From contig MU128948.1 of NCBI GenBank assembly GCA_014904985.1, forward strand, positions 25,174-89,173: a DNA stretch of 64,000 nucleotides. Reading direction: 5' to 3'. The stretch is from Hydnum rufescens UP504 (Eukaryota; Basidiomycota; Agaricomycetes; Cantharellales; Hydnaceae). Positions 1 to 12,190 of the stretch are shown here, one piece after another. Within the stretch, counting starts at the first letter, position 1. The number at the start of each line of letters is the position of its first letter. Position numbers and translations under genes: made by a program. The notes under the pieces were generated by a model. The model searched no databases and was not told the DNA's origin. It worked only from the letters and a program-made list of their open reading frames with translations.

Positions 1-143
1 GCCGAATCTTTTGCCTTCTGGGCAAGCTCATGAACCAAAATATCATACGGTCCTCCAGTAACATAGAGAGGGACCCAGAATGGCATGATATTGTGGTTAA
101 ACGATCCATGTGGGAATTCACGATCATCACTAAACGTCACCAT
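1..143 (-). CDS. Partial hypothetical protein, cut by window start
   Basis: The minus strand reads open from the window edge up to an ATG at 141-143. The frame contains MVTFSDDREFPHG, then VPLYVTGGPYDILVHE and LAQKAKDS before the window ends. The composition looks like real coding sequence and no stop occurs, but I do not recognise the family. The rest of the gene lies outside the window. It could also be an internal exon of a larger gene, because an in-frame TGA sits just upstream of the ATG. Confidence 0.3.
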   Translation of the reverse strand, partial: MVTFSDDREFPHGSFNHNIMPFWVPLYVTGGPYDILVHELAQKAKDS

Positions 144-1373
144 ACAGCATGATCACATTGTCCAGAGCTTCCAACAGCCACTTTGTGCTGAAATCCACTT
201 GATCCATAACCTGTGGTGGAGGATAATTGCAATCACATCTCTCTCTTTTTTGCTCTGGGAGATGCGTCCGTCAGGTATTCTTGCCCCTCGCGCAAATGCC
301 ATATGGAAGCCATTGGGTCCACAGACTCCCAAGAATGGTTCATCCAGTGGGATTCTTCATGTTCAGCACCGACCCTCTTTCTGAAGCCCAATGAGGTCAT
401 TTGTAGCAGAGGGAGATGATTAATATTTTTGCTATTCTCTCATTGTTCTTCTACCCTGTCCCATCACCTCCATTTTTTTTAATCCTGCATGTATGTATGG
501 ATGTATGTATATCTACATATGGGAATGGCATTTATCAGTATTCCGTTGAGGCATTGAATAGATCGGCAAATACGGAGTGAGACGTTCTCACTACACACCA
601 AAAACGCACCAACCACTCTGCTTGAGAGGCTCCTGAGTTATCTCTTGAGCATCTCAGCTGGAGAGGTGGATCATTTGTGTATCATCCACTCTCCTTTGGG
701 ACCGTCATATTAAATTTGTCGCACCTCTGAACCACAAGCCAGCACATTCCAGACAGCTCGGTCTTGGGAAATTCCTGAATATTTTCTTGAATCTCCTGGA
801 TAGAGTAGTGGGAACTGTTACTGCGGGGGGGTGGCATTTGACTTCACCATCATTTTTCTCTGACTCAAGACCAAGACATTGCTCACTCTCTTTACAATTC
901 TATTACACTCTCCTTGTCCCCATCTCACCATACACTGGGTCTCCAACTGGAAGTGTTGCCCAATATCACCCTGAAACATTATTTTCAAGCTTGGGGAGTT
1001 TTAGAACTATTTCTTCAACAACCTGGCCAGAAAATTTGTGAAGGGTGTTTTTGCAATGCACCAAGTCATCACATACTGAAAATCACAACTGCGAGTCCCC
1101 AAACACAAAGCCTTCAATGACCCATCTGAGGAACCATCATCCTCAGGTGCACAGGAGTCATCCAAAATCATATGTCTCCTGATTTCTTGTCTTGCAAATT
1201 CGAGCTCACCTATTATTTGCAACAGAATGCGATGTCTCAGGAACCATCATATCCTCAGATCAATATTGGCAGGTGCAAGGTAGATGACGAAGCTAACGAT
1301 GAAAACTGCCAATATGGTATGTACGCCTCTACTTAGAATCCCTGCTCCTGTTCTTACATGATGTCTATGGCAG
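144..1373. other. Intergenic / repeat-rich, no supported gene
   Basis: I see no gene I can support. It contains a short TGTATGTATG-type tetranucleotide run near 488-512 and only short open frames with no recognisable protein. Some 5' exons of the next gene may lie between about 1260 and 1373, because a plausible splice acceptor (ggcag) ends near 1373. Confidence 0.4.
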
Positions 1374-4300
1374 GAAAAATCGGGTCCGCCTGGAGGCAAC
1401 CAGAGGAACAAGAAGTTTTGCATCATCGCATCAACCCCCTCACAACCCCCTAAGAATCGGGCATATATCCAACTTGAATCTCACCCTAAAATCCCCAAAG
1501 TCAAATATCAGCATGAGTCTCAGAGATTGGCATCACTTCTGAATGGAACTCCTACTTCCAGTCAGGTAGACTACCCCAACGATCCTCCTCTCCTACCCGT
1601 CCAAAGCTCTGAACCCAAATGTGCATCTTCAACATTTGGGTACAATGAAGAACCCACAGTGCTTCTATCTGGCAGTTGTGTCAGACCATCCTCAGTCATG
1701 GACATTTCCTCTGATGATGGAGGGTCTATGCCAGAATCTGATATGCCTGACCAGCTGTTGGACGAAGCACGACGAATTGGCAACCCTCACAAATTGCTCG
1801 ATGATGCACGGACGTTGGCACTTAATCTGCCTACTAGCATTCCAGAAGCACACCCAGGGGATCTTCTCTATGTCTGGGATGCTACCCAGGTCGACACCCT
1901 ACTCTGGTCCCTCCCTGACCAAGGGGCAGATCCCAGTGAAGACTGCGAGTTCATTGATCGCACTCTTAATCGCATCTTTCAAGGTGTAAATGTATCTCGT
2001 CTTGCTAAAGAGATGAGGTGGGGTCCATGTGGCGCTCTTGGCATCATTGAAGGATTGGCCTTCTTTGCCAACACTTGTGGTCTCAAGCTGGAACAATTTG
2101 AGATCAAAATCCTGAAGTTGGTGAAGGCTCTTAAGAAGTCAAGGTATGTTTGATTGGGTTTCAGTTCTTCTTGTACGATCTAACTTCTCCTCCTAAGCAA
2201 TCCAGAGTCCCAGCCATCCATATTGCCATTGTCAGGGAGTCGCCCCTCCATGAATCCCGCTATAACAAGCACTCGCCCTTCTGCACCAGTTCCTGTGCTG
2301 CCCATTCATCATCCCAAGGATCAAGTGTTGCCATCAATCCAACTCCCAGCGACTGATGCACACACCTTGCCAACTTTGAAGTCCACTCGAAGAAAACAAC
2401 TTCGTGTACCCTTCAAGGTCCCCTATGGCAAGGGCAAGGGAGTGGAAGCAATTTTGGAGGATGAAGTGGAGTCACGAGATGCTGATCTGGGCTCAGATAT
2501 CGAAGTGGGTGTTAGCAACATCGAAGATGACGATGACATCGATGACACCCGATTGAGCAGTGATGGAGAAGGCCAGCCTCACCAACCACAGTACAATAGG
2601 GGTCCCTTTCCTACTGCACTGGTGGATGAAGTGCATGGGGTTACTGAGGCCTTTCATCACACTTTGGAAGCCATGGCCAAAAAATATAACCGCCTGCTGC
2701 ATCAAGTCCTCTGACTGGCAAATCTTGGTGACTCTTTCCACTCCAAGTGGCTGCCTAATCCATTCAATGGATATAGTCGAAAACAGAAACTTGCTGGTCT
2801 TCCCAAATGTTAGTACTCCATGTTTATTGTGATGGTTTAGTTGATGCTGATAAACCCCTTCCACTTTTTAGTGTCTCCAGGTGGACTTCAACTCGAATAT
2901 GCCAAGGAGAAAGAATGGTTCAATGGGGACGCCAATGGCCTAGAGGCATGGCTAGATGACCTGCGATCACTCGCCCAACAATCGAAGGTGGATAAGGATG
3001 TCCAAGTCACAAGTGGCACCAAGCTCGCCAAATACATCCATCAGAAAAAGAAGCTTCTCATGGGCGAAATTCAGCACATGGCCACTTTTGATGCCCATGT
3101 TGTTGCATTCATTGTTTGCTCTCAGCCTGATGCATATGCTGCCCATGCACAGAATGCCATCCTTTTTGGATCTTCAGAAATCCAACAGCTTGCTGAGAAG
3201 CAGTTTAATCTGAAGAAGTCTCTTGAGGAGCTGTTCATTAAACTCATGAATGAGCAGCTGGATGCTACTGGAATTTCGAAGTGGCATGAAGAGGCAGAAA
3301 AAGTATGGCGAGAACACGAACTTAAGACCAGAGACTCAGCCTACTCTGCGACCTCAAAGTATTTGAGGAACTTGTTCATCTCCAATGGCCATGCCTGGTT
3401 TCTGGTTTCCGTTCCTTGGGTCCGATTACTTGCATTGCTTTGCCGGCATCATATTCGCTTCGTTGGGTGGCCACTTGAAGAAGAATGCCCTGCTCCACAT
3501 CCAAGCCACACCAACAAGAGCTGGGAAGGTGGACAGTGGAGATTCCTTGTTTCCGAGTTCCAAAAGGGGAATAGCTGCCCCATTAAGCTTGAAAGATGTG
3601 GTGAGGATGATGCTGATGATGACACTGCTGTCCCATTGGTCATTGACAGGGATGGTAATGCAGTCTGCTGTGTCCAAGATGCAGGGCTAGACTTCAGATC
3701 TGAGTCAACCACGACTTCAACAAGGCAGCCCAAACTGACCTTGCGGAAATCTCAGAAAGCCCCAGCTTCTGCTGCCAAGTCCAAGGGCATTGCAAGGTCT
3801 ACTCACATTCAATCAAAGCCCTTCATTGATGAATCTGACTCTGATTCTCTGGACTTTGATAACCCAATGGCTTTGGCATCGAATTCGCCAGTGACTTCAA
3901 GTCATTCAGTGACTTTGAGATTGGGTCCTCCAGTGGGTTCGAGATTGGATCCTCCAGCAAGTTCAAGATCGGGTCCTCCAGCAGGTTCGAGATTGGATCC
4001 TCCAGCAAGTTCAAGATCAGGTCCTCCAGTGGGTTTGAGATTGGATCCTCCAGCAAGTTCAAGATTGGAGCCTCCAGCGAGTTTGAGTTTGAATTATTTG
4101 GGAACTTCAAATTTGGACCGTTCAATGGCTTCAAATTTGGAACCTTCAGCAACTTTCGAATTTGGATCATTTGGCAACATCGAGTTCAAATCCTGTGGCC
4201 ATGATGCACCCTGGTGTTGGTCCAGGTGGTGTTTGGAACTCTGATGGTTCAGGTTCAGGCCTCGGTGTCAATTTAGGCTTAAGTACAATGGGTCTGGGTT

Positions 4301-4524
4301 CTAATCCAAACCTGTACGGACCATCAACATCAACCTTCAGTAACACAGTGCCCACAGCGACACATTCTGGTGTGCCTGTCTATCCTACCAATCTGACCTC
4401 AATGACCAGCTCTGTGTCACTATCTCCCATTCAGTTTGATCTCTCCAATATCTCCACTGATCAACTCGATCTATGGACTTCTCTTCTTTTTCCACAAGAC
4501 TCAAATAACCATAATCTCTTCTAA
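1374..4524 (+). pseudogene. Multi-exon hypothetical protein, frame-disrupted
   Basis: Open segments join across an intron that begins gtatgt after 2142 and ends near 2198. The protein text starts around KSGPPGGNQRNKKF and runs through an acidic patch at 2450-2560 (NIEDDDDIDD). A TGA at 2712-2714 interrupts the frame, which then continues as LANLGDSFHSKWLPNPF to about 2810. After a further intron a charged helical segment follows (2880-3360, for example LEAWLDDLRSLAQQSK), then a Ser/Pro-rich tail with 8-residue repeats. The frame shifts at 4154-4156 (TTT where TT would keep the repeat pattern) and the tail then reads to TAA at 4522-4524. The family is not recognised; proteins of this make-up are common as lineage-specific or transposon-associated genes in Agaricomycetes (inference). 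It could be a live gene with base-call errors rather than a pseudogene. Confidence 0.4.
3921..4088 (+). repeat. 24-bp coding minisatellite, 7 units
   Basis: Seven tandem 24-bp units encode 8-residue repeats: LGPPVGSR, LDPPASSR, SGPPAGSR, LDPPASSR, SGPPVGLR, LDPPASSR, LEPPASLS. Units alternate in two types, so a 48-bp higher-order unit is also visible. The reading frame is kept through the array. It lies in the Ser/Pro-rich tail of the hypothetical gene at 1374-4524. Confidence 0.85.
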
Positions 4525-4753
4525 TGTCCCAGTGACCTCGTCTCACAACTTATACTCTTCTAATTCCACCCCTGTGTATAACTACATCATGTCTTATAGT
4601 TTTCTAATCCCACTCCTGTGTATAAATACTCCTCTGTGTCCATAGTTTGTACATACACCTCATAATAGAAGTTGGTTCTACTACAGTGGTACAGGAGAGA
4701 GTCCTAGTTGAGATCTATAAGTTGGAGCTTGGTTTGATATGTGAAGTCCCACA

Positions 4754-4817
4754 CAGGGGCCCCTGGGGGCCCCTGCCTGAACCACGGAAATCAGGTTAGC
4801 CAGCCCCAGGGGCCCCA
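4754..4817. repeat. GC-rich palindromes (GGGGCCCC cluster)
   Basis: CAGGGGCCCCTG (4754-4765) is a perfect 12-bp palindrome, followed directly by a second GGGGGCCCCTG block and, about 30 bp on, by CCCCAGGGGCCCC (4804-4816). The blocks can pair with themselves or with each other. Nothing in the neighbourhood assigns a function; it may belong to a transposable-element end. Confidence 0.6.
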
Positions 4818-4900
4818 GCATCAAAACCTCTAGTTAGACTATATAAATGCAAGGCTCGTAATATCTAACTAGACCTACATTTGTGGCTGACTGAGTTGAA

Positions 4901-4945
4901 CCTTCAAGGGGTATATTGCTCTCAGATGAAGGAAAGGACAACAAT
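4901..4945 (+). repeat. Dispersed repeat, part 1 (copy at 46.0 kb)
   Basis: The segment beginning ccttcaaggggtatat and ending gaaggaaaggacaa recurs nearly unchanged at 46001-46041. In the 46-kb copy it is joined directly to the segment that here lies about 780 bp further on (5724-5861). Confidence 0.75.
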
Positions 4946-5723
4946 CCTCAGTAGAGAATGTCAGCGGACTGGATAATAGAACTCAGTCTCATATTAGAGG
5001 ACTTTTATTATTGTAGATAGTACCTGGATAATAGAACTATATACAACATGTAAGAAGTCTGAAAGGAGTGTAGTAGCTGTACTTCTCGGCTTACCTCAGT
5101 CTCGTATTAGAGGACTGAGGAAAGCCTTTGGGTGTATCCGATAATCTATACAGGTGGGACTACAGTCAATGGGTCGGATTCTCATGGTCCAACGAGTCCG
5201 ACTCAATGCCAGACAAAGTAATATGGAAACTCCCATAGCAGCTTGGTAGGGCAGGGACACCCAACAGACCCCATTCTACTAAGTGGGGTTTACTAGGAAT
5301 TATTGTAGGGATGCCCCGCATCTCTTTCCACTGCATAGGACTGAGTGCACTGGGTATGAATTTTATTTCCTTATTTGGTAGACAAAAGCCAGATATTGCG
5401 GGGACACCCCGCAGACCCTGGATCTGCGCGGGCTTGTGGGGGCACCATGAACCTCAGACCACTGTGCAGGGCCCAGGACATTAATTAATAATTTGTTTTC
5501 CCATATTTGGCAGACAGCGGGGATGTATCAAAGGACAGCGTCAAGAGCATAATAAATGGACCCGATGATTCGGCCACGTCAAAATCCGCGGGAAGTACCG
5601 AAATTGACGTGGGAATCCAACCCATTAACTGCGTCCTCTATACAGGTAGATAAGCAATGGGATATAAAAGGAAGGTGTTTCATAAAAGGAAAAATGTCCG
5701 AGAAAGGCAGTTGGCTTAGCCTT

Positions 5724-5861
5724 GATCTCCGACAGAGAACGCAATGGGATGAAAGTGCATGATGTGGAGAGGGTGTTGAGGGCCCCGGCGCGGGTTCTTG
5801 CGTCAATTCTTGGGGTGTCGGTCCAACCATTCGAAATGTCGGTACCATTGTCGCGTCTAAA
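5724..5861 (+). repeat. Dispersed repeat, part 2 (copy at 46043-46179)
   Basis: About 138 bp from gatctccgacagagaacg to tcgcgtctaa match 46043-46179 at roughly 85-90% by eye, including long identical stretches such as ccccggcgcgggttcttg. A minus-strand frame is preserved in both copies (PTPQELTQEPAPGPSTP). Together with part 1 this suggests a longer element here and an internally deleted copy at 46 kb. Confidence 0.8.
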
Positions 5862-6678
5862 GGATCAGCACCGACTCAAGCTGACGCGGAACCAAACCCA
5901 TACCCTAAACACCGACGGATAAGAACCGCCCGCACTTGTGCTGTGCATGAATGGGCATCATAACGGTGGGCCATGTGTAGTTCTATGACTGTCTCCAATA
6001 TTGAGGTGAATACAGGTGGAGACATTGATTTGAGGGCGCACGTATTCTCGATTCTCATTCATTGGGGACTTTTACCACCCAGTCATCCCATGCTCTCAGT
6101 CAGCCTGTGCATCGAGCATCGACAATACTTCCGCATCACATATCCACCATGATCGAGAGCTAAGGTGAAATGCAATTGGGACCGAATCTCAAAGAATAAC
6201 AACGCGCCAATATAGGAGACATGACGTATGGACAATTGGATCCAGAAAGGAAGAGATGAGCCAGTATGGAGACTGTAGCATGAGAGAAAAAGAGACGGGG
6301 AAAGAGAGGGGGGGAGGGAGATGTAGCAAGGACCACGATGTGCATTTTTCTTCTTGATGCAACATCAACATGTGGAGACAGAAAGAGTCTTCGGGCCCAA
6401 TCATCAAAAAAGAATAAGAAACGACGATCATCATCTTCAATGTCGGCATTGCTTGAATGCTCAGTGCTAGTGTAAGCCGTGGTGATGTGAAGGCACATGA
6501 ATGTATGCAAGTGCGCAGCGATAACAGACGGAATAGAGGTGGGTCAACGTTCTTCGATATATGTAGTAAGAACTGAGGTAAGGAGAGCGGTACAAGAGGT
6601 GTCAGCAGTCGGAGTCGATCGTAGTTAGTTGGCGGTCGTGTAAAGCTTCGTCGGTGTCCATATGAATGTCGGAAAAAT

Positions 6679-8222
6679 CTAGATCAGGTCACTAAATGCG
6701 GAGAGGACATGGATCAGTCATAATCGAGACAAAGATATAGACTCCGGAAGAAATACGCACGCCACGTTCAAGGGCATCTCGTCAATTTGGGTGTTATAAA
6801 ACTGCTCGATATCGCGGAGCATCCTGACGTCGTCCGTAGTAACGAAGTTGATAGCGACACCCTTCCGCCCAAATCGTCCACCACGACCAATCCTGTGGAT
6901 GTAATTCTCCCGATTCGATGGGAGATCATAGTTGATAACGAGCGAGACTTGTTGCACGTCAATGCCCCGAGCCAGAAGGTCGGTCGTAATCAGCACACGC
7001 GATGACCCTGAGCGGAACTCTTTCATCAGGACCTCTCGGGCCTTTTGTTCCATATCGCCATGCTAAACCAAACCAGACACAATGAGAATGCCATGCGAGG
7101 TTCCTTGAAAAGTAACTTACCATGGCAGATACAGTGAATTCGCGAGCATGAAGCTTCTCGGTAAGCCAGTCAACCTTCCGCCGGGTGTTGCAGAAGATGA
7201 CGGCCTGAGTAATAGTAACAGTTTCGTAGAGATCAGAAAGGGTATCCAGTTTCCACTCCTCCTTCTCTACTGCAATGTAGAACTGCTTGATACCCTCGAG
7301 GGTCAGCTCGTCTCGTTTAACCAAGATCTTGATGGGGTCACGCATGAACTTTTTGGACACCTCAAGCACGTCGGCTGGCATCGTGGCTGACAACAAAATA
7401 ACCTGAGTCTCGGCGGGTAGGAGTTGGAACACCTCATAGATCTGCTCGGTGAAACCACGGGAGAGCATCTCGTCAGCCTCGTCGAGGCAGAACATCTTGA
7501 TGGTATCTGTCTTGAGGGCCCTTCGGTTGATCATATCATACACTCGACCGGGGGTGCCGACGACGACATGAACACCCTCGGAAAGCTTGGCGATGTCTTC
7601 CCGAACATTGGTACCGCCGATGCAAGCGTGGCATTCAATATTAAGGTAATCACCGAGAGCAACCACGACCTTTTGGATCTGTTGGGCAAGCTCCCTGGTG
7701 GGAGCGAGGATGAGGGCCTGAGTGCCTTTGACACTCATATCGAGCTTTTGGAGGATGGAAACGGAGAAAGTCGCGGTCTTGCCAGTCCCAGACTGGGCCT
7801 GCGCGATAACGTCATGACCCTTGACGACGGGAACGATGGCTCGTTGTTGAATGGCTGACGGACGTTCGAAACTATTCTCCAGGATTTTCCGGAGATCAGC
7901 TCGCGGTCCGACAGTGAGAAGGAGGGAAGGGACTCACCCATAGGCGTAAATGCCACGAAGAAGTTCCGGCTTGAGATCCATGTTGTCGAAACTGAGGGGG
8001 TGGAAACCCCGGGGGCACACATGAGGAATGGGGAAAAAAGCAGAGATCGAGGGGTTCGTTGGACTCACTTGTCAACTACTTGGTCCCAGTTGGACTCGAT
8101 CTCAGTATCAGGGACATCCTGAAGGCGGTCATCACTGCAAGGAACAACCGATCGTCAGAGGTGGACGTCGTGTAGGTGATCCGAGATCAGGGCTCTCAAG
8201 AGGGGAAAACTAACCCAGACAT
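6679..8222 (-). CDS. TIF1: eIF4A, ATP-dependent DEAD-box RNA helicase
   Basis: Translation initiation factor 4A, the helicase subunit of cap-binding eIF4F that unwinds mRNA 5' leaders in the cytosol. The start ATG is at 8220-8222; exon 1 codes only MSG, then introns of the usual short size. The spliced protein reads [40 protein letters not shown] (Q-motif region), AQSGTGKT (motif I), PTRELAQQ (Ia), TPGRV (Ib), DEAD (II), SAT (III), the ARGID motif and [13 protein letters not shown] (VI). The last intron splices to a tiny exon giving the family's typical C-terminus ADLI; TAG is at 6679-6681. All joints keep frame, so the gene looks intact, at close to the usual 395-400 residues. Six exons are visible. 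Confidence 0.96.
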
Positions 8223-9403
8223 GATTGTGTTAGTAGGGCTAAAACTATTCCAAGTAGTCGACTAGTATGAAGCCGACTGGTTGGAACAAAAAGGGTGGGT
8301 TTCGAAGAGTTGGGTTGATGGTATGGTCAGAAAAAATTGTCCGTCACGCGTGACAGTGACTCTAGCGGTCACAGCCTCCGCACAGCTTCTCGCTGACTGC
8401 TGCGGTGATCATCGGGGGGCGAGCTGGAGAATTTCAGGTCGAGATTTGCTGGATAGGAGCATGTTGATTGAAGTATTCTAGTTACAGTACGAACGGATTC
8501 GATCACTCAGTTCCTCGGGGTTTAAATAAGATAGAAAATACGGAGACTAGCCCACGGAAGGGCTCCACAGGCCGGGGTGCTCTTTCGATGTACATCTTAA
8601 GCTCCAGGGCTCTTGAGCGTCTGCAAGTCTGCAGCATGGGTCTTAGTCCTGCTCATGTCAATTTTTCAGTGCCGTAGCGTCCCCTCAAGATGCGCGATGC
8701 GTTCATCAGAGGAATGGTCAGACGAATCTCAAGGGCCGTGACAGGAATCGAGAATTCCAAATCCCAACGACAAGGTGGGTGTCCAAGGAACCTCTAAGGT
8801 AGGGTTCTACCGGGTTCTTCGGGTCGTCCTAACCTTTGTCCGATTTCTCCTTCCTAAACCAACAGCTCAAATACACATTACGGCCCGCATCTCTTAAAGT
8901 CTTGCGTGAAACGACATGGGAGTGATGTTGGGCTCACCATTGTTATTGCGGTTGGGACAACCAAGCTTGGATAGCTGATGTAATCATTCGGTAGTGACGA
9001 GATCTCCATGCTCCACTTCACTTTCTCATGTTCGTTGCGTGGAATATTTCCCCAAGATCCCGTTGTCACGATGAGGACCACATGTGCATGGTTTCTATTT
9101 CTCGACACAATTTTCTGCTGTCTGAGCACTGGAGATCGGTGGACCGCGCTGGATGGCGTTTCCTGGTGGAGCACCGAGGCCATATATAACTTGTGCTTAT
9201 CGTTTCGTCCTCTGGTCAGGGGTTGACTAGAGTTATCTCGTGGAAAACCCTTCATTATCGGATGGTCTGATATTTTGCCCCTTGAGGTTATGCTGTCCTT
9301 CTCCGGTCTTCGGCTTCTTCTTACCACATCTTGTTTCCCTCCTATGTATTATCCTTCACGTACTTATTAGAGCCTCCTATAAGCCATCTCTTGCCAGTCC
9401 CCC
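8223..9403. other. Intergenic region between eIF4A and F-box-like gene
   Basis: Divergent intergenic space holding the eIF4A promoter and the 5' region of the downstream plus-strand gene. Open frames up to about 150 codons exist on both strands but have no recognisable protein character. No RNA gene or repeat was seen. Confidence 0.4.
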
Positions 9404-11373
9404 ATGGAGGCCCCTTTTCCCGTGCCTATCGATGTGGGGGCTCCTTCCCTCCTTCCTGCCTCAGAAATGTCCCTTCCACCGGAGATTTGGATGGCTATCT
9501 TTCGATTTGCAACCCAGCCGCCGTACTTCTTCGATTCACGCTGGCACTACGGCATGGTAACTGCGTTTCACGATGCCCGCACCGATGTCCATGACCATTG
9601 GGAAATATTCGATGCCTCTTTGGTATGCGTAGATAACACTCCTGCGCCCATTGTCTCTAATAGGTTCTGCAGTATACCAAGAGGGCCATATCACTTGTCT
9701 GTAGAGACTGGAGGAGATTCAGTTCGGAAGTCGTCTATCAGCATATCTACCTCCGGCGGCGCAGCCGGCTCGCACTTCTTGTTCGTACCCTCGAAGAAAG
9801 CCGCGCCAATGCCGTGGGTGACAACTCTGTCAGTTTGGGTTGGTGGATTACCCACCTCAAGCTTTCCGTGATCTATTCCATCAGTGATTTCCTTCACGAC
9901 AGCACCATTTCTCCTACTTCTTATGCAAGCAGGCTCCTGGCGTGCTGTCCTCGCCTCGAAGTCTTGATAGATGCTGCTCCGTACGGTATTCGCGAGCCAC
10001 CACCAAATATCTTATCGGCCATTGCCCCTATATCGCCTTCGTCCTCGCACATGAATATTCGCTCGATTGAATGGATATTCGGGGGTCCCACGTTGGGAGA
10101 CCTGGTGGCTAACCCGCATGTCGCCCAATCTATACACTCTTTACGATGCAACATCGTCCACGACAGGCGGCGTTCTGTTGAATCTTTCAAGCTACCCCTT
10201 GTCAACCTCGCTTCCTTGGATCTTTTTCTTTCACCAGAGTCTCACACCCACTGGCATCTCTTGAGTATAACATGCGCCTTGCCCTCTCTCACACATCTTA
10301 CTATCCGCACCCCTGACTCTACCGGCCCAATTCTTGGTGTCGACCCCATACAGTCTCTCAAAGCCTTCCTGACTATATTTGGCCCCCAACTTGTACACCT
10401 CGATCTCGAGATCAATCCAAGAAATATGCCACTAAACACCCCCCAACATGCGGGAGAAGATGGTCCACACATATTTAGTGTTTCGCCTATTCTCGCCCTT
10501 TGCCCTAATATTACGGAGCTCATCATTTCTGCACGCTGGATTGCTTCTCATAATCGTAACCCCTCACCAAATTCGACTGAAACGCCCTTCTCTGTTCTGC
10601 GCCATGACAATATCAGACGTGTAGGCCTGCGCGATACGTCTCCCCGTGCTGAAGGCTTCTCTACTCTCTACTCCAGTCGTCCGTGCGAGTCATGTACGCG
10701 GCTCTCGCTCTTCCATCCTGGATTCGCACCCATGACTTCACCTGGTCGAGGAGAGCATGCAGGACAACACGGTTCCAGCGCATGGGGAACCGATCTCGTG
10801 ATGTCCCATCGTCACTGCACGATCGATAGACACCTCCGTGCTCTGCTCTATGGCTTCCTTCCTCTCGACCAACTCGCAGCTAGGCGTGTCTTCGGCGATA
10901 ATCGTCGTTTCCCTTCGCTCACATCCGTACGACTCCTCGATCCGGAACGAGGAATGTTCGACCTTGTGGACGATCAGGGGAAGTGTGATCAATGGCGCAC
11001 GTGTTGGTGTACTCCGAGAGTGATGAGAGTCGAACCTAGTTTCTGGGCCGCGTGGAGTTTGCGCTGCGGTGAGAGGGGCGTCGATCTACTCGACCGGAAA
11101 GGGGATCGCATCAGGGGCTATGATTATACGGGTGTATCGCATGGCCCCAACTATGGGAAACTGGATGGCGGGGCTGGGAATGGGTGGATCCTACCACATG
11201 TAGATCTGGAAGAAGAGTTGTCAATGAGTATGATCGGGGGGATTTCTGGCCTGTACAACGGAGGGCTTCCATCTCTTCCCCCAGAAAGAAGGTTATCTCT
11301 CTTCCGGTCCCTCCTCGGTCGTGTTACTGGTTGGCTCCTTGAGAAGGGTATCCTGGGCGTTATTCGTCAGTGA
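9404..11373 (+). CDS. F-box-like / LRR-type hypothetical protein
   Basis: Two exons: 9404-9622 and 9664-11373, with a short 41-nt GT-AG intron (9623-9663) that joins in phase 0 to give ASL|VLQYTKRAISLVCRDWRRF. The N-terminus has an F-box-like helix pair (MSLPPEIWMAIFRFATQ, later SLVCRDWRRFSSEVVYQHI), the layout typical of the large Agaricomycete F-box-like families that recruit substrates to SCF ubiquitin ligases. The remaining roughly 500 residues show weak leucine-rich spacing (for example LVNLASLDLFL, PSLTHLTIRTPD, CPNITELIISA). Total is 642 residues. A start at the later Met (about 9467) is possible. The exact family cannot be fixed by eye. Confidence 0.7.
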
Positions 11374-11817
11374 AATTGGCATCATTCATTCCTAGGTGCA
11401 AGTTGGTCTGGAGTACTGAACACAATGCCCATTGGTCTTTCCGCGCAGGTAGCGCCAAGGATACTCTGTATACTATATTTGAGATTATCTTTCACGTGGT
11501 GATAGTATGTGCCCTTCCTGCCTTTCCCGGATGAAACGATGTGTGGACTCACTATTTCTCAGACTCCTATTTAATTTCAGTGTTCTGGTCACACGCCTCC
11601 ACGAGAGAACGTCCTTCGAAACCTACAATATGATGATGACACGCAACGACCGTTAATTATGATTATGATACTTCTCAAGCTATTCTCCGGTCCACGCGCT
11701 AATAATCACAGGATATTGCAGATTGTACTCGAACAGCTTCGCTTTCGCTCATTCGCTATAGTGTGGAAAACTTCCCTCGCATTTGACCCTATGACCTTCT
11801 CGAACCAGAACCCCCCC
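11374..11817. other. Intergenic, no gene seen
   Basis: Between the F-box-like gene and the NACHT relic I see no supported feature. Part of the relic's decayed 5' end may lie here but is not recognisable. Confidence 0.35.
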
Positions 11818-12190
11818 ACGATCGCACAAACCGTCACGGAGCGTACCCAAGAGAAAGCCCCGCTAGGTGCTAGGTTCTTCTTTTTCTTTCCTCGGAGAGG
11901 CGGAGCCCTTGCCTCGTATTACCCGCCCTCGCTTCCCAACTCCCACAATCGGACAGTCCATTCAAGAAATGTTATTGTAGAAGCCCTAAGGCAAGAGCCG
12001 ACACTTGTACACAAGAGACTATTGTCCCAGTTCCACGAATTATTTTTGACACCCCTGCTCAAATCCAACCCCTTTCGTCACCCAACGCTTATCATCCTTG
12101 ACGCCCTCGACGAGTGTGTAGAGAAACGTGCTGCAGATATTCTTCGACTTGTGTTCTCACACGCGATGCGAATACTCTTCCTCGGTAGAT
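11818..12190 (+). pseudogene. Relic NACHT-domain fragment (NLR pseudogene)
   Basis: The frame reads TIAQTVTERTQEKAPLGARF, then NVIVEALRQEPTL, LTPLLKSNPFRHPT, LIILDALDECVEKRAADIL and ends at VFSHAMRILFLGRL. This matches residue by residue the NACHT segment of the intact NLR at about 14728-15100 (TIAKTVAERTQEK, NVIVEALRRDPTL, VIILDALDECEENGAADIL). The Walker A loop just upstream is missing (NQNPP instead of GLAGIGKS), a codon-run expansion and gaps occur in the middle, and the match stops after the FSHA region. No WD repeats follow. It is a truncated duplicate of the neighbouring NLR. Confidence 0.85.

Larger units (their letters stand above)
4525..6678. other. Repeat-rich intergenic region
   Basis: No gene is supported between the hypothetical gene and the 3' end of eIF4A. 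The stretch holds GC palindromes at 4754-4817, short direct repeats (tggataatagaact at about 4970 and 5028; a tcag/tattagaggac motif at about 4985 and 5100), and both parts of a dispersed repeat found again at 46.0 kb. Open frames here are short and unrecognised. The mix suggests an old transposable-element remnant. Confidence 0.5.

Noticed and set aside
7148..7858. Plus-strand open frames across eIF4A
   Set aside because: They are antisense shadows of a highly conserved helicase gene.
8878..9327. 149-codon minus-strand frame
   Set aside because: No family resemblance, no splice or promoter support, and it overlaps the 5' region of the F-box-like gene.
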